Assembly: GCA_025765595.1 (NCBI GenBank)
Contig: JAIVFH010000024.1
Span: forward strand, 1 to 64,000
Reading direction: 5' to 3'
Length of the DNA: 64,000 nt
Origin: Obelidium mucronatum
Lineage: Eukaryota > Chytridiomycota > Chytridiomycetes > Chytridiales > Chytriomycetaceae
Positions 1 through 9,346 of this stretch are shown here, in pieces. Under the pieces are notes generated by a model. The model was given only the letters and a program-made list of their open reading frames with translations. It did not search any database and was not told the origin of the DNA. Positions within the stretch are counted from its first letter, which is position 1. Each line of letters starts with the position of its first letter. The translations under genes were made by a program, and so were the position numbers.

Positions 1-419
1 GTCGTGGCGGTAAGAAAATGCTGACACTTTTACATCCCTAATCTGAAACCTTAGGCGTCGGGAGGGCTGGTCTTATTGCCTGCTGTCTTTTATTGCGTAA
101 AAAGTTTGTTTTGAATGCCACTCGTGCTATTCAGTTTGTTCGGATCCGCAGGGTATGTTTTTTTTCACGAGAATTTTTTGTTATTTGTGATTGAGTGTCC
201 AAAATTACTCAGAGTTTGAAAGCTATCGAAACTATGAGGCAGGAAGATTTTATCAACGCCTATGAAAAGTATTTGTTGGAACGCAATTCAACAACTGAAG
301 CCGAGGACTGTGATACAGTCGAAGAAGGCGGAGATGTTTCATTTCCATTAGATGACGCAGTAATGTTGGATTCAAATGGAAGCCATAAGGATGTATTTGA
401 AGAGGGAATTGAAGTCTAG
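1..419 (+). CDS. Dual-specificity protein phosphatase, 3' end (5' end outside window)
   Basis: I read three exon pieces: 1..9, 55..152 and 213..419, with introns 10..54 (GTAAG..TTAG) and 153..212 (GTATGT..CAG). Phases agree across both junctions. The spliced reading gives the phosphatase P-loop CRGGVGRAG (the Cys codon is split at the window edge), then a hydrophobic helix and AIQFVRIRRSLKAIET, the usual downstream helix of small dual-specificity phosphatases of the CDKN3/KAP-like kind. The family uses the P-loop Cys as nucleophile on phospho-Tyr/Ser/Thr. The residue after the P-loop Arg is normally Ser or Thr and here is Ala, which may lower activity. The acidic tail ends with TAG at 417-419. 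Exact subfamily is not determined because the N-terminal part is missing. Confidence 0.6.
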
Positions 420-612
420 TTTATTTATTTTGAAAGCTGTTGAAAAAAACAAGGAGAAAGCTCGACCCCAAAGATATAGTGCAGCATCTGGTCACTCGAT
501 CTAGACCAGTCAAAACAACAAGAATCGATCCAATAGAAAATTGTATCCATTGTCTCGAAAATCTTTCTGACGTGACAATCCCTGGAATATTCAACCTACT
601 GCATGATCACGC

Positions 613-1275
613 ATGATCCATAGCGACGGAAAAAAAGAAAAACCACCAAGACTTATGTCCAGGCAAATAGCTAAATCCCCGCTGACGCCTGCAAGAAGTG
701 TGTCGTCACCCCAAATCCAACAACGCCAACATCTCAAAATCATACGCAATCACGTTACAAACAAGGTTTCAATCATTATATACCAAGATCATCAAAATGA
801 ATCATCTTCAATGGAGAAGGCTCTTCAATCAAGCTTGGGATCTGTCCTTGAATCGCTGAGTAATACGCGCGCTCCTCTCGATCGTTTGATTTATGCCGTA
901 GCTGGACATATGTTTTCCCCCAAGTCTCCACCTCCGTTTGGAGGACCAAAAAGATGTCCTGGATACGTAAGGTTTCAAGGGACAACTGCAATGGAAGTCC
1001 TGATTTTTCTTCTTTCTGAAGGATTGAAACATTTTTGGCGATACCGTGACCAACGGGCAATAATAGCAGTTGTTAATGCGGCAAATCGCGTATTGGTAAT
1101 GCAGTATTTAGGGATAAAGGATTCCCTAGACGAGTTAATGATGAAAGGATTGAAGACGGCGGGGCACATTCAGTGGAAGGGCTCGAGCATAATCCCCGTC
1201 CATTTACGACACGCCGATGAAATGATCAAAAAGAGGTCAGAGGTGGAATTTGTACCATGCAGGTTTCAACAATAA
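613..1275 (+). CDS. Unrecognised 220-aa protein, paralogue of 20823-21434
   Basis: Single-exon ORF opening with ATG at 613; ATGs at 655 and 799 are possible later starts. I do not recognise the family. It shares a roughly 140-residue core with the protein at 20823..21434: RLIYAVAG, then an SPxPFGGxK loop, GT, a helical stretch, LDELMMKG, GHIxW and LRHA. The conserved PFGG and GHIxW blocks suggest a folded domain and not chance reading. No signal peptide, membrane segment or catalytic motif is evident. The first 60 residues are basic and low complexity and are not shared, so the true start is uncertain. It lies between a phosphatase gene and a rhodanese gene on the same strand. Confidence 0.6.
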   Translation: MIHSDGKKEKPPRLMSRQIAKSPLTPARSVSSPQIQQRQHLKIIRNHVTNKVSIIIYQDHQNESSSMEKALQSSLGSVLESLSNTRAPLDRLIYAVAGHMFSPKSPPPFGGPKRCPGYVRFQGTTAMEVLIFLLSEGLKHFWRYRDQRAIIAVVNAANRVLVMQYLGIKDSLDELMMKGLKTAGHIQWKGSSIIPVHLRHADEMIKKRSEVEFVPCRFQQ

Positions 1276-1327
1276 ACGATTATTTGATTTCGTGTTATTT
1301 CGGTTTTTGATTTTTGCTTACTCTGCT

Positions 1328-1334
1328 TATAAAA
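1328..1334 (+). promoter_or_regulatory. TATA box of the rhodanese gene
   Basis: TATAAAA lies 32 bp upstream of the ATG at 1366 and is followed by an A-rich leader. The spacing implies a very short 5' UTR. Confidence 0.45.
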
Positions 1335-1365
1335 CGTCACATTCAACAAAAAAAAAACAATAATT

Positions 1366-1806
1366 ATGGCAACAACAGGAAACTGGTGGGACGCCTACCC
1401 GGCACCTAAAGCCACACCCGAGCGTTGGACACACGAGCAAGTGGCCGAACTGATCCGATCAAACGCCGTGAATGGCGTCGATTACGCAATAGTGGATGTT
1501 CGTCGAGCAGACTTTGGTGGCGGCACAGTCAAGGGCGCCCTGAATGTCCATGCGCAAACCTTTTACGATGAGCTGCCAGAGTTTGTTGCAAAGCACAAGA
1601 CCGTGTCGAAAGTCTTTTTTTTCTGCAACTCCAGCAATGGAAGAGGTCCCAGAAGCGCCGCGTGGTATCAAGATCGCTTGGACGAGCAAGGAATCACTAC
1701 TTCCAAGGGAATGGTTTTGGCAGGAGGAATTAAAGCGTGGGTGGCAAGCTACAAGGATGATTTGGACTTGACTGAAGGCTATGATGCCGCGTTTTGGGCC
1801 AAATGA
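1366..1806 (+). CDS. Rhodanese-domain protein of CDC25/Ych1-Acr2 type
   Basis: Intronless 146-aa ORF that is essentially one rhodanese domain. Visible features are an early IVDVR strand motif, a FFFCNSSNGRG active-site loop with Cys followed five residues later by Arg (the C-x5-R loop of CDC25-like and arsenate-reductase-like rhodaneses), and the closing LAGGIKAW motif typical of rhodanese folds. The longer six-residue loop suggests activity on phosphate or arsenate rather than sulfur transfer; that is inference from family rules. Yeast Ych1 and Acr2 are the closest type I know. No targeting signal is visible, so it is probably cytosolic. A TATA box sits 32 bp upstream. Confidence 0.8.
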   Translation: MATTGNWWDAYPAPKATPERWTHEQVAELIRSNAVNGVDYAIVDVRRADFGGGTVKGALNVHAQTFYDELPEFVAKHKTVSKVFFFCNSSNGRGPRSAAWYQDRLDEQGITTSKGMVLAGGIKAWVASYKDDLDLTEGYDAAFWAK

Positions 1807-2009
1807 AACTCAACCATAGTAAATTCAAAAAGAGTTGCTCGTTAACAGTGGATCAAAGTGGGGCTAATGAATAAACACATACAGCGTGAAAGCTTGTAAC
1901 GCTTTATAATTATGAACGACAAAACTATCTTTTATTTTTTATCTCTATACATAAAACAAAGGACAGGAAATAGATTCACCAGGAACGAGAAAAGAGACTA
2001 ATCAGTCAC

Positions 2010-4030
2010 TTAGTATTGGTAAGCGACTGGAGCTGGCTTGGTGTAAACCAAGTCGTTGGTGTTGTAAAGAGCAGCAATGGCACAGTAGTCTCCGTTGACC
2101 TTGGGGTCAAAGTGAGATCCGTATGGGTTCAACAATGGTCCACCGTTGGAGTCGGTCTTCTTTTGACCAGCGAAGCAGCATTCTCCAGTCTTTTGGCCTG
2201 GAGCAGTCAAACCAGCACCATCACAGTATTCAGTACGGTAGACGACTCCTTCCTTGTTACCGAGGTAGGACAAGTCAGCAGCAGCAATTCCCTTTTCGTT
2301 GACAAGGGAGGAACGGAAACGGTCCAAACGAGTGGCGGTAGCATCGTTTCTCTTGATGTTGGACCAGTAACGTTCAGCGATGGCAGCAACACGTGGGAAA
2401 ATGTATCTGTCAACGTTGTGTCTCTTGACAGTTTCAGTCCAGAGAGCACCGAATCCTCCCTTGATGGTAGCAGCTTCGGCAGTGGTAAGTCCAGCCAAAG
2501 GCTCAAAGTCGTAAATCAAAGTCCAGTTGTGCCATTGTCCAGAGAAGGTGGCGTAGCCTGGGATGTCGTACTTGTCCTCTGGGAAGTTGCGCTCATAGTC
2601 GCTGGAGCACCAACGAGCAGATGGGGAGCAGTCGAGGTAGTAGGAGTCGGATGGAGCAAGGACAATGTTCTTGAATCCCTTGCTGACAATAGTCTTGACC
2701 TTGTCAGCAGATGGTCCTTGCCAGAGAGTGATAACGGAGTCCTTTGGAATCAAGTCATCAGAACCAAAGTCAGTGGCAATTTCGTCCCAAGCGGCCAAAG
2801 TCTTGTCGTTGTCCTTTAAGATTTGAACCAACTTGGCGTCAAAGTTTCTCATCAGTGGGGTGATGGCATCAGCTGGAACAGAGTCCCAGTTGTCTGGAAC
2901 AAGTCCGTAAGCACGGGTGTTGACTTCATCGTGACCAACGTGGAGAACTGGGTCATCGAACCATCCACCAATATCGCTGATCAACTGTTCCAAGACATCC
3001 ATTGCCTTTTCCTTACGGACATCGAGTTGACCACATGGTGGCTGGTTACAGTATTGACGTCCCCACCAGGCGACACCTCCAACACAGTCGTTAGTAACAG
3101 AGCTAACTGGGCTGGTTTGGTTGGAGCACATGGCGTTGTTGGCGAAGGAGTTACCGTCCCATGGGGAGTGGTTCCAGGAGGAGATCAACTTGGCGTCAAT
3201 GTGTCCGAGAACGGCATTGTGGCCTGGAGTTTCAAATTCTGGGATAACACGGATGTTGCGCTGGTAAGCGTAGTTAATGATGTCTCTGACATCCTTCTTG
3301 GTGTAAGCCTTGACAGAGCCGTCCTTGTTCTTGAAGGCAGCCTTTTGGTGAACGACTGGGTAACGGTCCCAGACGATTGGGAAGGACTGGGAGTCGTAAA
3401 TGTGCCAGTGGAAGACGTTAAGCTTGGAAGCGGCCATACCGTCCAAAATACGCTTGATGTCAGCAACAGTGAAGAAGTTACGGGCAGTGTCCAACATGAA
3501 TCCACGGTAAGGGAAGGCTGGCTTGTCATCAATCTTGGCAAGAACGAGCTTTCCATCCTTGGTGATGAGCTGGGAGAGGGTCTGGAGAGCGTACTTGATA
3601 CCGATTTGGTTGGCAGCTATGAAAAAAAGAAATTGAGTGGGCGTTTAAGAATGTTTTCAGGACGGCAGTCAACGAAGTGCAACCTACCCTTGATAGACGC
3701 GCCCTTCTCGGTGATGTCCAAGGAGTAGGACTCGTCCTTTCCAACCAAGTCATCAGGAGCACCAATGTCCCATCCGTGAGCTTCGTCAACGTTGGCAGTA
3801 ACTTGGAACTTGGTAGAAGAGGCCTTTCCACCCTTGGCAGTGAAGGCATTGTTCAAGGAAGCAACATCGACAGCAATCGGTCCGCTACCGAGGTTGGACT
3901 TGACAGTGAATCCACCGATGGCGATAGACTTGTTCTTGTCAACAACGGACTTTGGCAATGGCCAGAGGTAGTCAGAGGCAGTCAAGGCAGAGACTGCAGT
4001 GGCAATAGAAAGGAGGGAGATGATCTGCAT
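2010..4030 (-). CDS. Secreted beta-N-acetylhexosaminidase, GH20 (HEX1)
   Basis: Two exons, 4030..3688 and 3616..2010, with a 71-nt phase-1 intron; 649 aa. A signal peptide (MQIISLLSIATAVSA) precedes a GH20 N-terminal domain starting WPLPKSV. The catalytic barrel begins near the GFMLDTARNFF motif, followed by VFHWHIYDSQSFPI and the acid pair in HVGHDEVN. The enzyme should release terminal GlcNAc from chitin oligosaccharides or glycans outside the cell. The C-terminal ~90 residues are Cys-rich and end in PAPVAYQY. The gene is nearly identical to HEX3 (23354..25374), including intron length and most intron bases. It lies tail-to-head with HEX2. The usual GGDE of the family reads GHDE here. Confidence 0.93.
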
Positions 4031-4107
4031 AGTTGTTGGTGAATGAAGATTTGGAGTGGGGAATGATCCACCTCAAATAGGGAAACTGGCATTTAATCAC
4101 AAAGAGA

Positions 4108-4134
4108 GCGAGCTGAAATTTGAGAATTTTCGAG
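4108..4134 (-). promoter_or_regulatory. Shared HEX promoter element, HEX1 copy
   Basis: On the coding strand it reads CTCGAAAATTCTCAAATTT, about 80-105 bp upstream of the HEX1 ATG. Closely related sequences precede HEX2, HEX3 and HEX4 at similar distances. The function (co-regulation of the four hexosaminidase genes) is inferred from recurrence only. Confidence 0.4.
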
Positions 4135-4759
4135 TCACGGAATGCATGCAAAGACACCCAAAGTTCTGATTAAAGTCCAAACAGAAAAAAAACACGCATT
4201 GTCTAGTACAATCGGGCCAAGACCTTCTCTTCACTTGACTCTTGCACCGAGGCTCCGTTTCCAAGATACATAAACCCGTTTCCTGATCCATCAGCTTTGT
4301 GCTTTCCATACTCGAAAATTTTTCTCATTTGAGTAGATCCTCTTTCACTCAAATCACACCCAAGCATTCCCCAAGTCCAACCCACAAGCATGCTCATTCT
4401 AATTCTCATCAGTATCGATTATACCATATGATTCTGAAGACTTCACAGGCTCTAGTGTTCCTCATGGATGCAGTCTTGGAAGTGCCACCCAGAGCACACT
4501 TGGACACGTGACAACCATCTGAAAATTTTGCGTCTCATATTTTGAATAATTCCCAGATAGCACATACCCATCAATATGAGCGCCCGTCGGAGATGTTAGA
4601 CTGTTAGAGCATCCCGTGAGCGGAGTTCGTCATGGATTGCTAGCGACAGAATGACTGTAAAGTAAGTGCGAGGCAATCAAAGGTGTAACTTCGCAGATTT
4701 GTTTTATTTTCATTAAAAAGAACAAGACTTCATCACTTCAAAACATCATAGGTAGATTT

Positions 4760-6813
4760 TTAGAATTCGTAAGCAACTGGAGCTGGCTTGGTGTAAACCA
4801 AGTCGTTGGTGTTGTAGAGAGCAGCGATGGCACAGTAGTCTCCGTTGACCTTGGGGTCAAAGTGAGAGCTGTATGGGTTCAACAATGGTCCACCGTTGGA
4901 GTCGGTGTTTTGTTGACCGGCGAAGCAGCACTCTCCGGTCTTCTGGCTTGGGGCCTTCAAACCTTCTCCGTCACAGTATTCAGTACGGTAAACAATACCT
5001 TCCTTGTTACCGAGGTAGGACAACTCAGCAGCAGCGATGGCCTTCTCGTTGACGAGGGAAGCACGGAAACGGTTGAAACGCTTCTCAGTAGATTCGTCTC
5101 TCTTGGCTGGGTTAGACCAGAAACGCTCAGCAATGACGGAAACACGTGGGAAGATGAATCTGTCAACGTTGTTTCTCTTGATGGTTTCAGTCCACATGGC
5201 ACCGAATCCTCCCTTGATGGACTTCTGGGTTTCAGCAGAAAGTCCGGCCAATGGCTGGTAGTCGTACATGTGGGTCCAGTTGTGCCATTGTCCAGAGAAG
5301 GTGGCAAAGCCGGGGATGTCGTACTTGTCGGCTGGGACAGTGCGCTCAAAGTCGCTGGAGCACCAACGAGCAGATGGGGAACAGTCAAGGTAGTAGGTGT
5401 CAGATGGGGCGAGGACAATGTTCTTGAATCCAGCGTTGTGGATGGTGTTGACCTTGTCCACGGTTGGTCCTTGCCAGACGGTGATTAGAGAGTTCTTTGG
5501 GATAATGTCTTGAACACCAAAGTCGGTGACAATTTCGTCCCAAGCAGAGAGGGTCTTTCCACCGAGCATACCAACCAAACGACGGTCAAAGTCTCTCATC
5601 ATTGGGTGGAGGGTTTCAAGTGGAGCCACATCCCAGTTGTCCGGGACAAGTCCGTAGGCACGTGGGTTGACTTCATCGTGACCAACGTGGAGAACTGGGT
5701 CAGAGAACCAGGAGCCAACTTCGTTGATCAATTGGTCCAAAACAACCAAAGCCTTTTCTTGACGGACATCAAGCTGTCCACATGGTGGCTGGTTGCAGTA
5801 GTGACGACCCCACCAGGCGACTCCTCCAACACAGTCGTTGGTAACCAAATCGACTGGAACAGTTTGGTTGGAGCACATGGCGTTGCTAGCGAAGGAGTTT
5901 CCGTCCCATGGAGAGTGGTTCCAGGAAGAAATCAAAGATTCGTCGATGTGTCCGAGGACAGCGTTGTGGCCTGGGGTTTCGAATTCTGGAATGACACGGA
6001 TGTTACGCTCGAAGGCGTACTTGACAATGTCCTGGACATCCTTCTTGGTGTAAGCCTTGATGGAGCCGTCCTTGTTCTTGAAGGCGGCCTTTTGGGCAAC
6101 TTCTGGGTAACGGTCCCAGACGATTGGGAAGGACTGGGAGTCGTAAATGTGCCAGTGGAAGACGTTGAGCTTGGAAGCAGCCAAACCGTCCAAGATACGC
6201 TTGATGTCAGAGACTGGGAAGAAGTTACGGGCAGTGTCCAACATGAGTCCACGGTATGGGAAGGCTGGCTTGTCTTCAATCTTGGCAAGAACGAGCTTTC
6301 CATCCTTAGTGATGAGCTGGGACAGAGTTTGGAGACCGTACTTGATTCCAACCTGGTTTGGCGCTGCGCTTTCCTGTTAGAATTGTGACGGTAAAACTGA
6401 TGTTTGTGGTGCTTACCAGAAATGGTTGCGCCCTTTTCAGTAATATCCAATGTGTAGGCTTCGTTAACACCTGGCAAGTTCTCAGGACCAGAGACTGACC
6501 AACCGTTGTTTGGCTCAACGTTGGCAGTGACCTTGAACTTGGTAGCAGAAGCCTTTCCACCCTTAGCGGTGAAGGCAGTGTTCAAGGAAGCAACAGCAGC
6601 AGCAATTGGACCAGCACCCAAGTTGGAAGAAACGGCGAATCCACCGATGGCGATGGACTTGCCCTTGTCTTGGACCTGTAGCGGACAAGGTTAAGAAATC
6701 CTTCATTTGAAATCATCCTGCTGCAGTACCTTTGCTGGCAATGGCCAGAGATAGTCAGAAGCAGTCAAGGCAGAGACTGCAGTAGCAATAGAGAGGAGTG
6801 AGAGGATCTGCAT
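4760..6813 (-). CDS. Secreted beta-N-acetylhexosaminidase, GH20 (HEX2)
   Basis: Three exons: 6813..6730, 6675..6417 and 6363..4760, 648 aa. The 53-nt second intron matches the single intron of the other HEX genes in position and phase; the first intron (6729..6676), after the codon for residue 28, is unique to HEX2. The protein has a signal peptide, the WPLP start of the mature GH20 N-domain, GLMLDTARNFF, VFHWHIYDSQSFPI and the catalytic HVGHDEVN. It is the most divergent of the four paralogues (for example PRAYG in place of TRAYG after the acid pair, and LVGMLGGK in place of the longer HEX1/3 loop). A TATAAAA at 6869..6863 and the HEX element at 6946-6972 lie upstream. Confidence 0.92.
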
Positions 6814-6862
6814 AGTAATTTCTAGATTTATGGAACAAGGGAGTGAAGGGAAATGTCAATGA

Positions 6863-6869
6863 TTTTATA
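6863..6869 (-). promoter_or_regulatory. TATA box of HEX2
   Basis: TATAAAA on the minus strand, about 50 bp upstream of the HEX2 ATG at 6813, comparable to the TATA spacing at HEX3 and HEX4. Confidence 0.5.
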
Positions 6870-6945
6870 GCAGACAATTTGTAATTTAATCATAAGGAGG
6901 AGTTCGAAGGGAGGCTTGATACTCTACTCACAAGTTCAAATAAGT

Positions 6946-6972
6946 CGCTCAAGAAAATTTTCCAATTTGAAG
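6946..6972 (+). promoter_or_regulatory. Shared HEX promoter element, HEX2 copy (inverted)
   Basis: The plus strand reads GCTCAAGAAAATTTTCCAAT then TTGA, the same CTC-(R)-GAAAATT-n-CAAATTT pattern as in the other HEX promoters. Here it is in opposite orientation to the gene it precedes and lies 133-160 bp from the ATG. Confidence 0.35.
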
Positions 6973-7506
6973 TCAACCATTCGGCTCTTTGCCGGTATCG
7001 CGGTGACATGGATGCGGAGATGGCAGAGTTGCGCAGCGCTGGGGTTACAGTTCCCGTCAAAGAATGATGGTTGTCTTATATTCCAAAGCTGTATTGCTGA
7101 GTTGATAATCTAGAGGGGCCACCCCAATCTGTTTGAGGTCATGTGACCGCGAAAAGGTTCAATGTATACTCAACGAAAGATGTATGAGATCAGGTTTTCC
7201 TGCAGTTGCCGGCGTAGATCGCAGAGATGGTAGCGTGACTGTCCAATTTTGGCGCGAGAGTTGCATGTTGTGCATCTGCTTCTGAAATCGGGGGTTTGCT
7301 ATTGGAGCACAAAGTGATTGCAGAATGCGTCCCTGCTTCACAAGTGTTTTTCATATTGCCACGGAGAAGGAAGGCGTTGTGTCTGTTCTGTTGCAGGGCA
7401 TTGCAACAAAAGCAAAAGTGTCCCTCATCCATCCCTCATCAAGAAAAAAAAAGACATTCGTTGGAAAGATGGAAACGAGGCAATCGATTGTTTGCAATTC
7501 GCTGCT
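6973..7506. other. Intergenic, no gene seen
   Basis: The stretch between the HEX2 promoter and the 3' end of the bL19m gene has only short ORFs on both strands with no family resemblance, no tRNA-like boxes and no long repeats. Confidence 0.5.
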
Positions 7507-8211
7507 TTATTGTGATTGATTTGCGCGAATCTGGGAACGTTTTCGCTCCGTCTCTGTGTTTCGAATAACCAACTCCTCGACAGATCCAAACGACAGCGGG
7601 GCGCTTGATGGCTTCTCCCGCAGGTAGTTGACCTGGTCGGCGCCCTTGCTGAATCCAGGCTTAACGGGTTTGAGGACTTTGATGCGCGACACCATCGGCG
7701 AGTAGATCGGGTACACGACTTCGACGCCCGTTCCCAGCACGTAGTTGCGCACAGTGATTGTCGACAGAATGCCGCGGCGCTTCACGTTCAGCAGCACGCC
7801 GGCAAAGGCCAGCTTGCGCGGCGCCGACCGCGACGACAGCTGCTCGACGAGCACGATGGACCCGGGCTCGATGCGCTCGGGCGAGCCGCGTGCAAACAGC
7901 GCCGTGCGCGCATCGGCGTCGTGGCGCGCGCACAGCTCGGCGTCCAGCGAGCGCAGCAGGCGCGGGCCGCGCTGCGCAAAGTTGAGCTTCGCGGCCGTGC
8001 CGATCGCCACGAACCCCGGCGCCGCCGCGCGCGACGCGAGCGCCAGCGCCGCCGGCGCCGCCGCGGGGAAGAACGGCCCGAGCGCCGCGCCGGCGTCGTC
8101 GTCGCGCGTGTCCTTCTTCTTCTGCCCCGTCTTGGCCGCCTTGACGTCGGCCGCGTAGCTTCGAGACTGTCGGAGCGGCTGTCCGAGGCGGCGGCTGGCA
8201 AGCGCAAACAT
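7507..8211 (-). CDS. MRPL19: Mitochondrial large-subunit ribosomal protein bL19m
   Basis: Single exon, 234 aa from the ATG at 8211; an in-frame upstream ATG at 8322 would overlap the GEP4 exon and add a stretch unlike the family. The N-terminus (MFALASRRLGQPLRQ) is rich in Arg and hydroxyl residues without acids, as in a mitochondrial presequence. The core carries the bL19 signatures RIEPGSIVLVEQ, FAGVLLNVKRRG and TITVRNYVLGTGVEVVYPIY. bL19 sits at the inter-subunit face of the mitoribosome. The first half is extremely GC-rich and encodes an Ala-rich linker, while the domain itself has ordinary composition. It is divergent from GEP4 with 53 bp between start codons. Confidence 0.88.
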   Translation of the reverse strand: MFALASRRLGQPLRQSRSYAADVKAAKTGQKKKDTRDDDAGAALGPFFPAAAPAALALASRAAAPGFVAIGTAAKLNFAQRGPRLLRSLDAELCARHDADARTALFARGSPERIEPGSIVLVEQLSSRSAPRKLAFAGVLLNVKRRGILSTITVRNYVLGTGVEVVYPIYSPMVSRIKVLKPVKPGFSKGADQVNYLREKPSSAPLSFGSVEELVIRNTETERKRSQIRANQSQ

Positions 8212-8264
8212 TGAGAGAAAAATGCGAAAAAGAAAAATGAAAGAAGATAAAAGAAAAAGAAAAC
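8212..8264. promoter_or_regulatory. 53-bp shared divergent promoter (bL19m / GEP4)
   Basis: Only 53 bp separate the two start codons. The plus strand is almost pure purine (GAAAA/AGAAG repeats), with no TATA box. Two ATGs within it (8222, 8236) are out of frame with GEP4 and would form short upstream ORFs if the transcript starts far enough 5'. Confidence 0.5.
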
Positions 8265-9136
8265 ATGAAGGGCCAGAGCTACAACCCAAAGGGCATCCGC
8301 TCCGCATTCGCCCTGCTGACACAGCCTGCCCTCGCTGTGCCCCATCTGGCTGTCGACAACATTGCCCGCATCGACTTCCGCTCGCTCAAGAGCAAGGGCA
8401 TCAAAGCCATCTGCTTCGACAAGGACAACACGCTGACGGCCCCATACTCTCTTGAAACACATTCTCCATTTCAAGTATGTCTCCTTTTTTCTTTTTTCTT
8501 TTTCTTTTTTTGTTTTGTTTTGTTTTGTTTTTTACCGTCTCCATTACAGGAGTCTTGGAAGGAATGTTTGAATGAATTCGGCCACAATCAAGTGGTCATT
8601 GTATCAAACTCCGCCGGAAGCAACAATGACGTCGATTTCAGAGAGGTGCCGGCGCAAATGCCCTGTTTTTTTTCTTTCTGAGAAGACTTGTACTCAGTGG
8701 ACGTAAAACAGTAGGCAACAGAAATAGAAAAATCACTCAAAGTGAAAGTCTTGAGACACGAAGAAAAGGTTGTTACTATTCTTCTTCTTTTTCTTGTTAT
8801 TCCTTATAGTCCCATCGTGATCATTTAACGCGATACTTGTCTCTTAAAAAGAAACCCGGTGGAACCCAAGACCTCCTCAACCATTTCCCATCTCTACATC
8901 CTTCGCAAATAGCAGTTATCGGCGACAGATTACTAACGGATATCGTGTACGGAAACAAAATGGGCGCCTTCACAATCTTGACAACCAAAATCATAACATT
9001 GAAGGGGGACAACAAATTTGCCATTCCATTGCGAAAATTTGAAATCCACTCTTTGCTTCCATTCTTGAAGTTTATGCGGATTTCTCCCATTGACCACTTT
9101 TTGAGTGGAAAGGCTGCTGAATTCATCAAGAAATAA
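8265..9136 (+). CDS. GEP4: Mitochondrial phosphatidylglycerophosphatase, HAD family (GEP4 type)
   Basis: Four exons: 8265..8474, 8550..8645, 8715..8768 and 8810..9136, 228 aa; all junctions keep phase 0. The HAD motif I is CFDKDNTLT (nucleophile Asp and acid Asp), motif II is VIVSNSAGS, the Lys region is KKKPGG, and motif IV is VIGDRLLTDIVYGN. This arrangement is that of Gep4/YqeG phosphatases, which dephosphorylate phosphatidylglycerophosphate in cardiolipin synthesis at the matrix side of the inner membrane. The third exon (54 nt) is recognised because it restores the conserved KVKVLRHEEK strand between motifs II and III. It is divergent from bL19m, another mitochondrial gene. Confidence 0.85.
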
Positions 9137-9346
9137 AAGCCCTATTCTTTTCAGTCAAATTGGTTGTCAGTTTTCTTACTGGGATGGCGTGAACTGCCGA
9201 ATTGTAGTATTTAAGATCTCTTCGAGTATTTATTGAAAGCTGAATAAAGATAAGCCTGTGGCACAAGTCTCGGGCGGGAAATGATGTATGGATAATACGA
9301 ATAGTAATAATAATAGCGCCGCTGACCGGCCCAGGGGGCGCATTAA

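Noticed and set aside
4097..4511. Short ORFs between HEX1 and HEX2
   Set aside because: They overlap the HEX1 promoter, differ in frame and resemble nothing; best read as non-coding.
7745..8158. GC-rich plus-strand ORFs opposite bL19m
   Set aside because: They arise from Arg/Ala-rich readings of a CpG-rich segment; the minus-strand bL19 domain is unambiguous.
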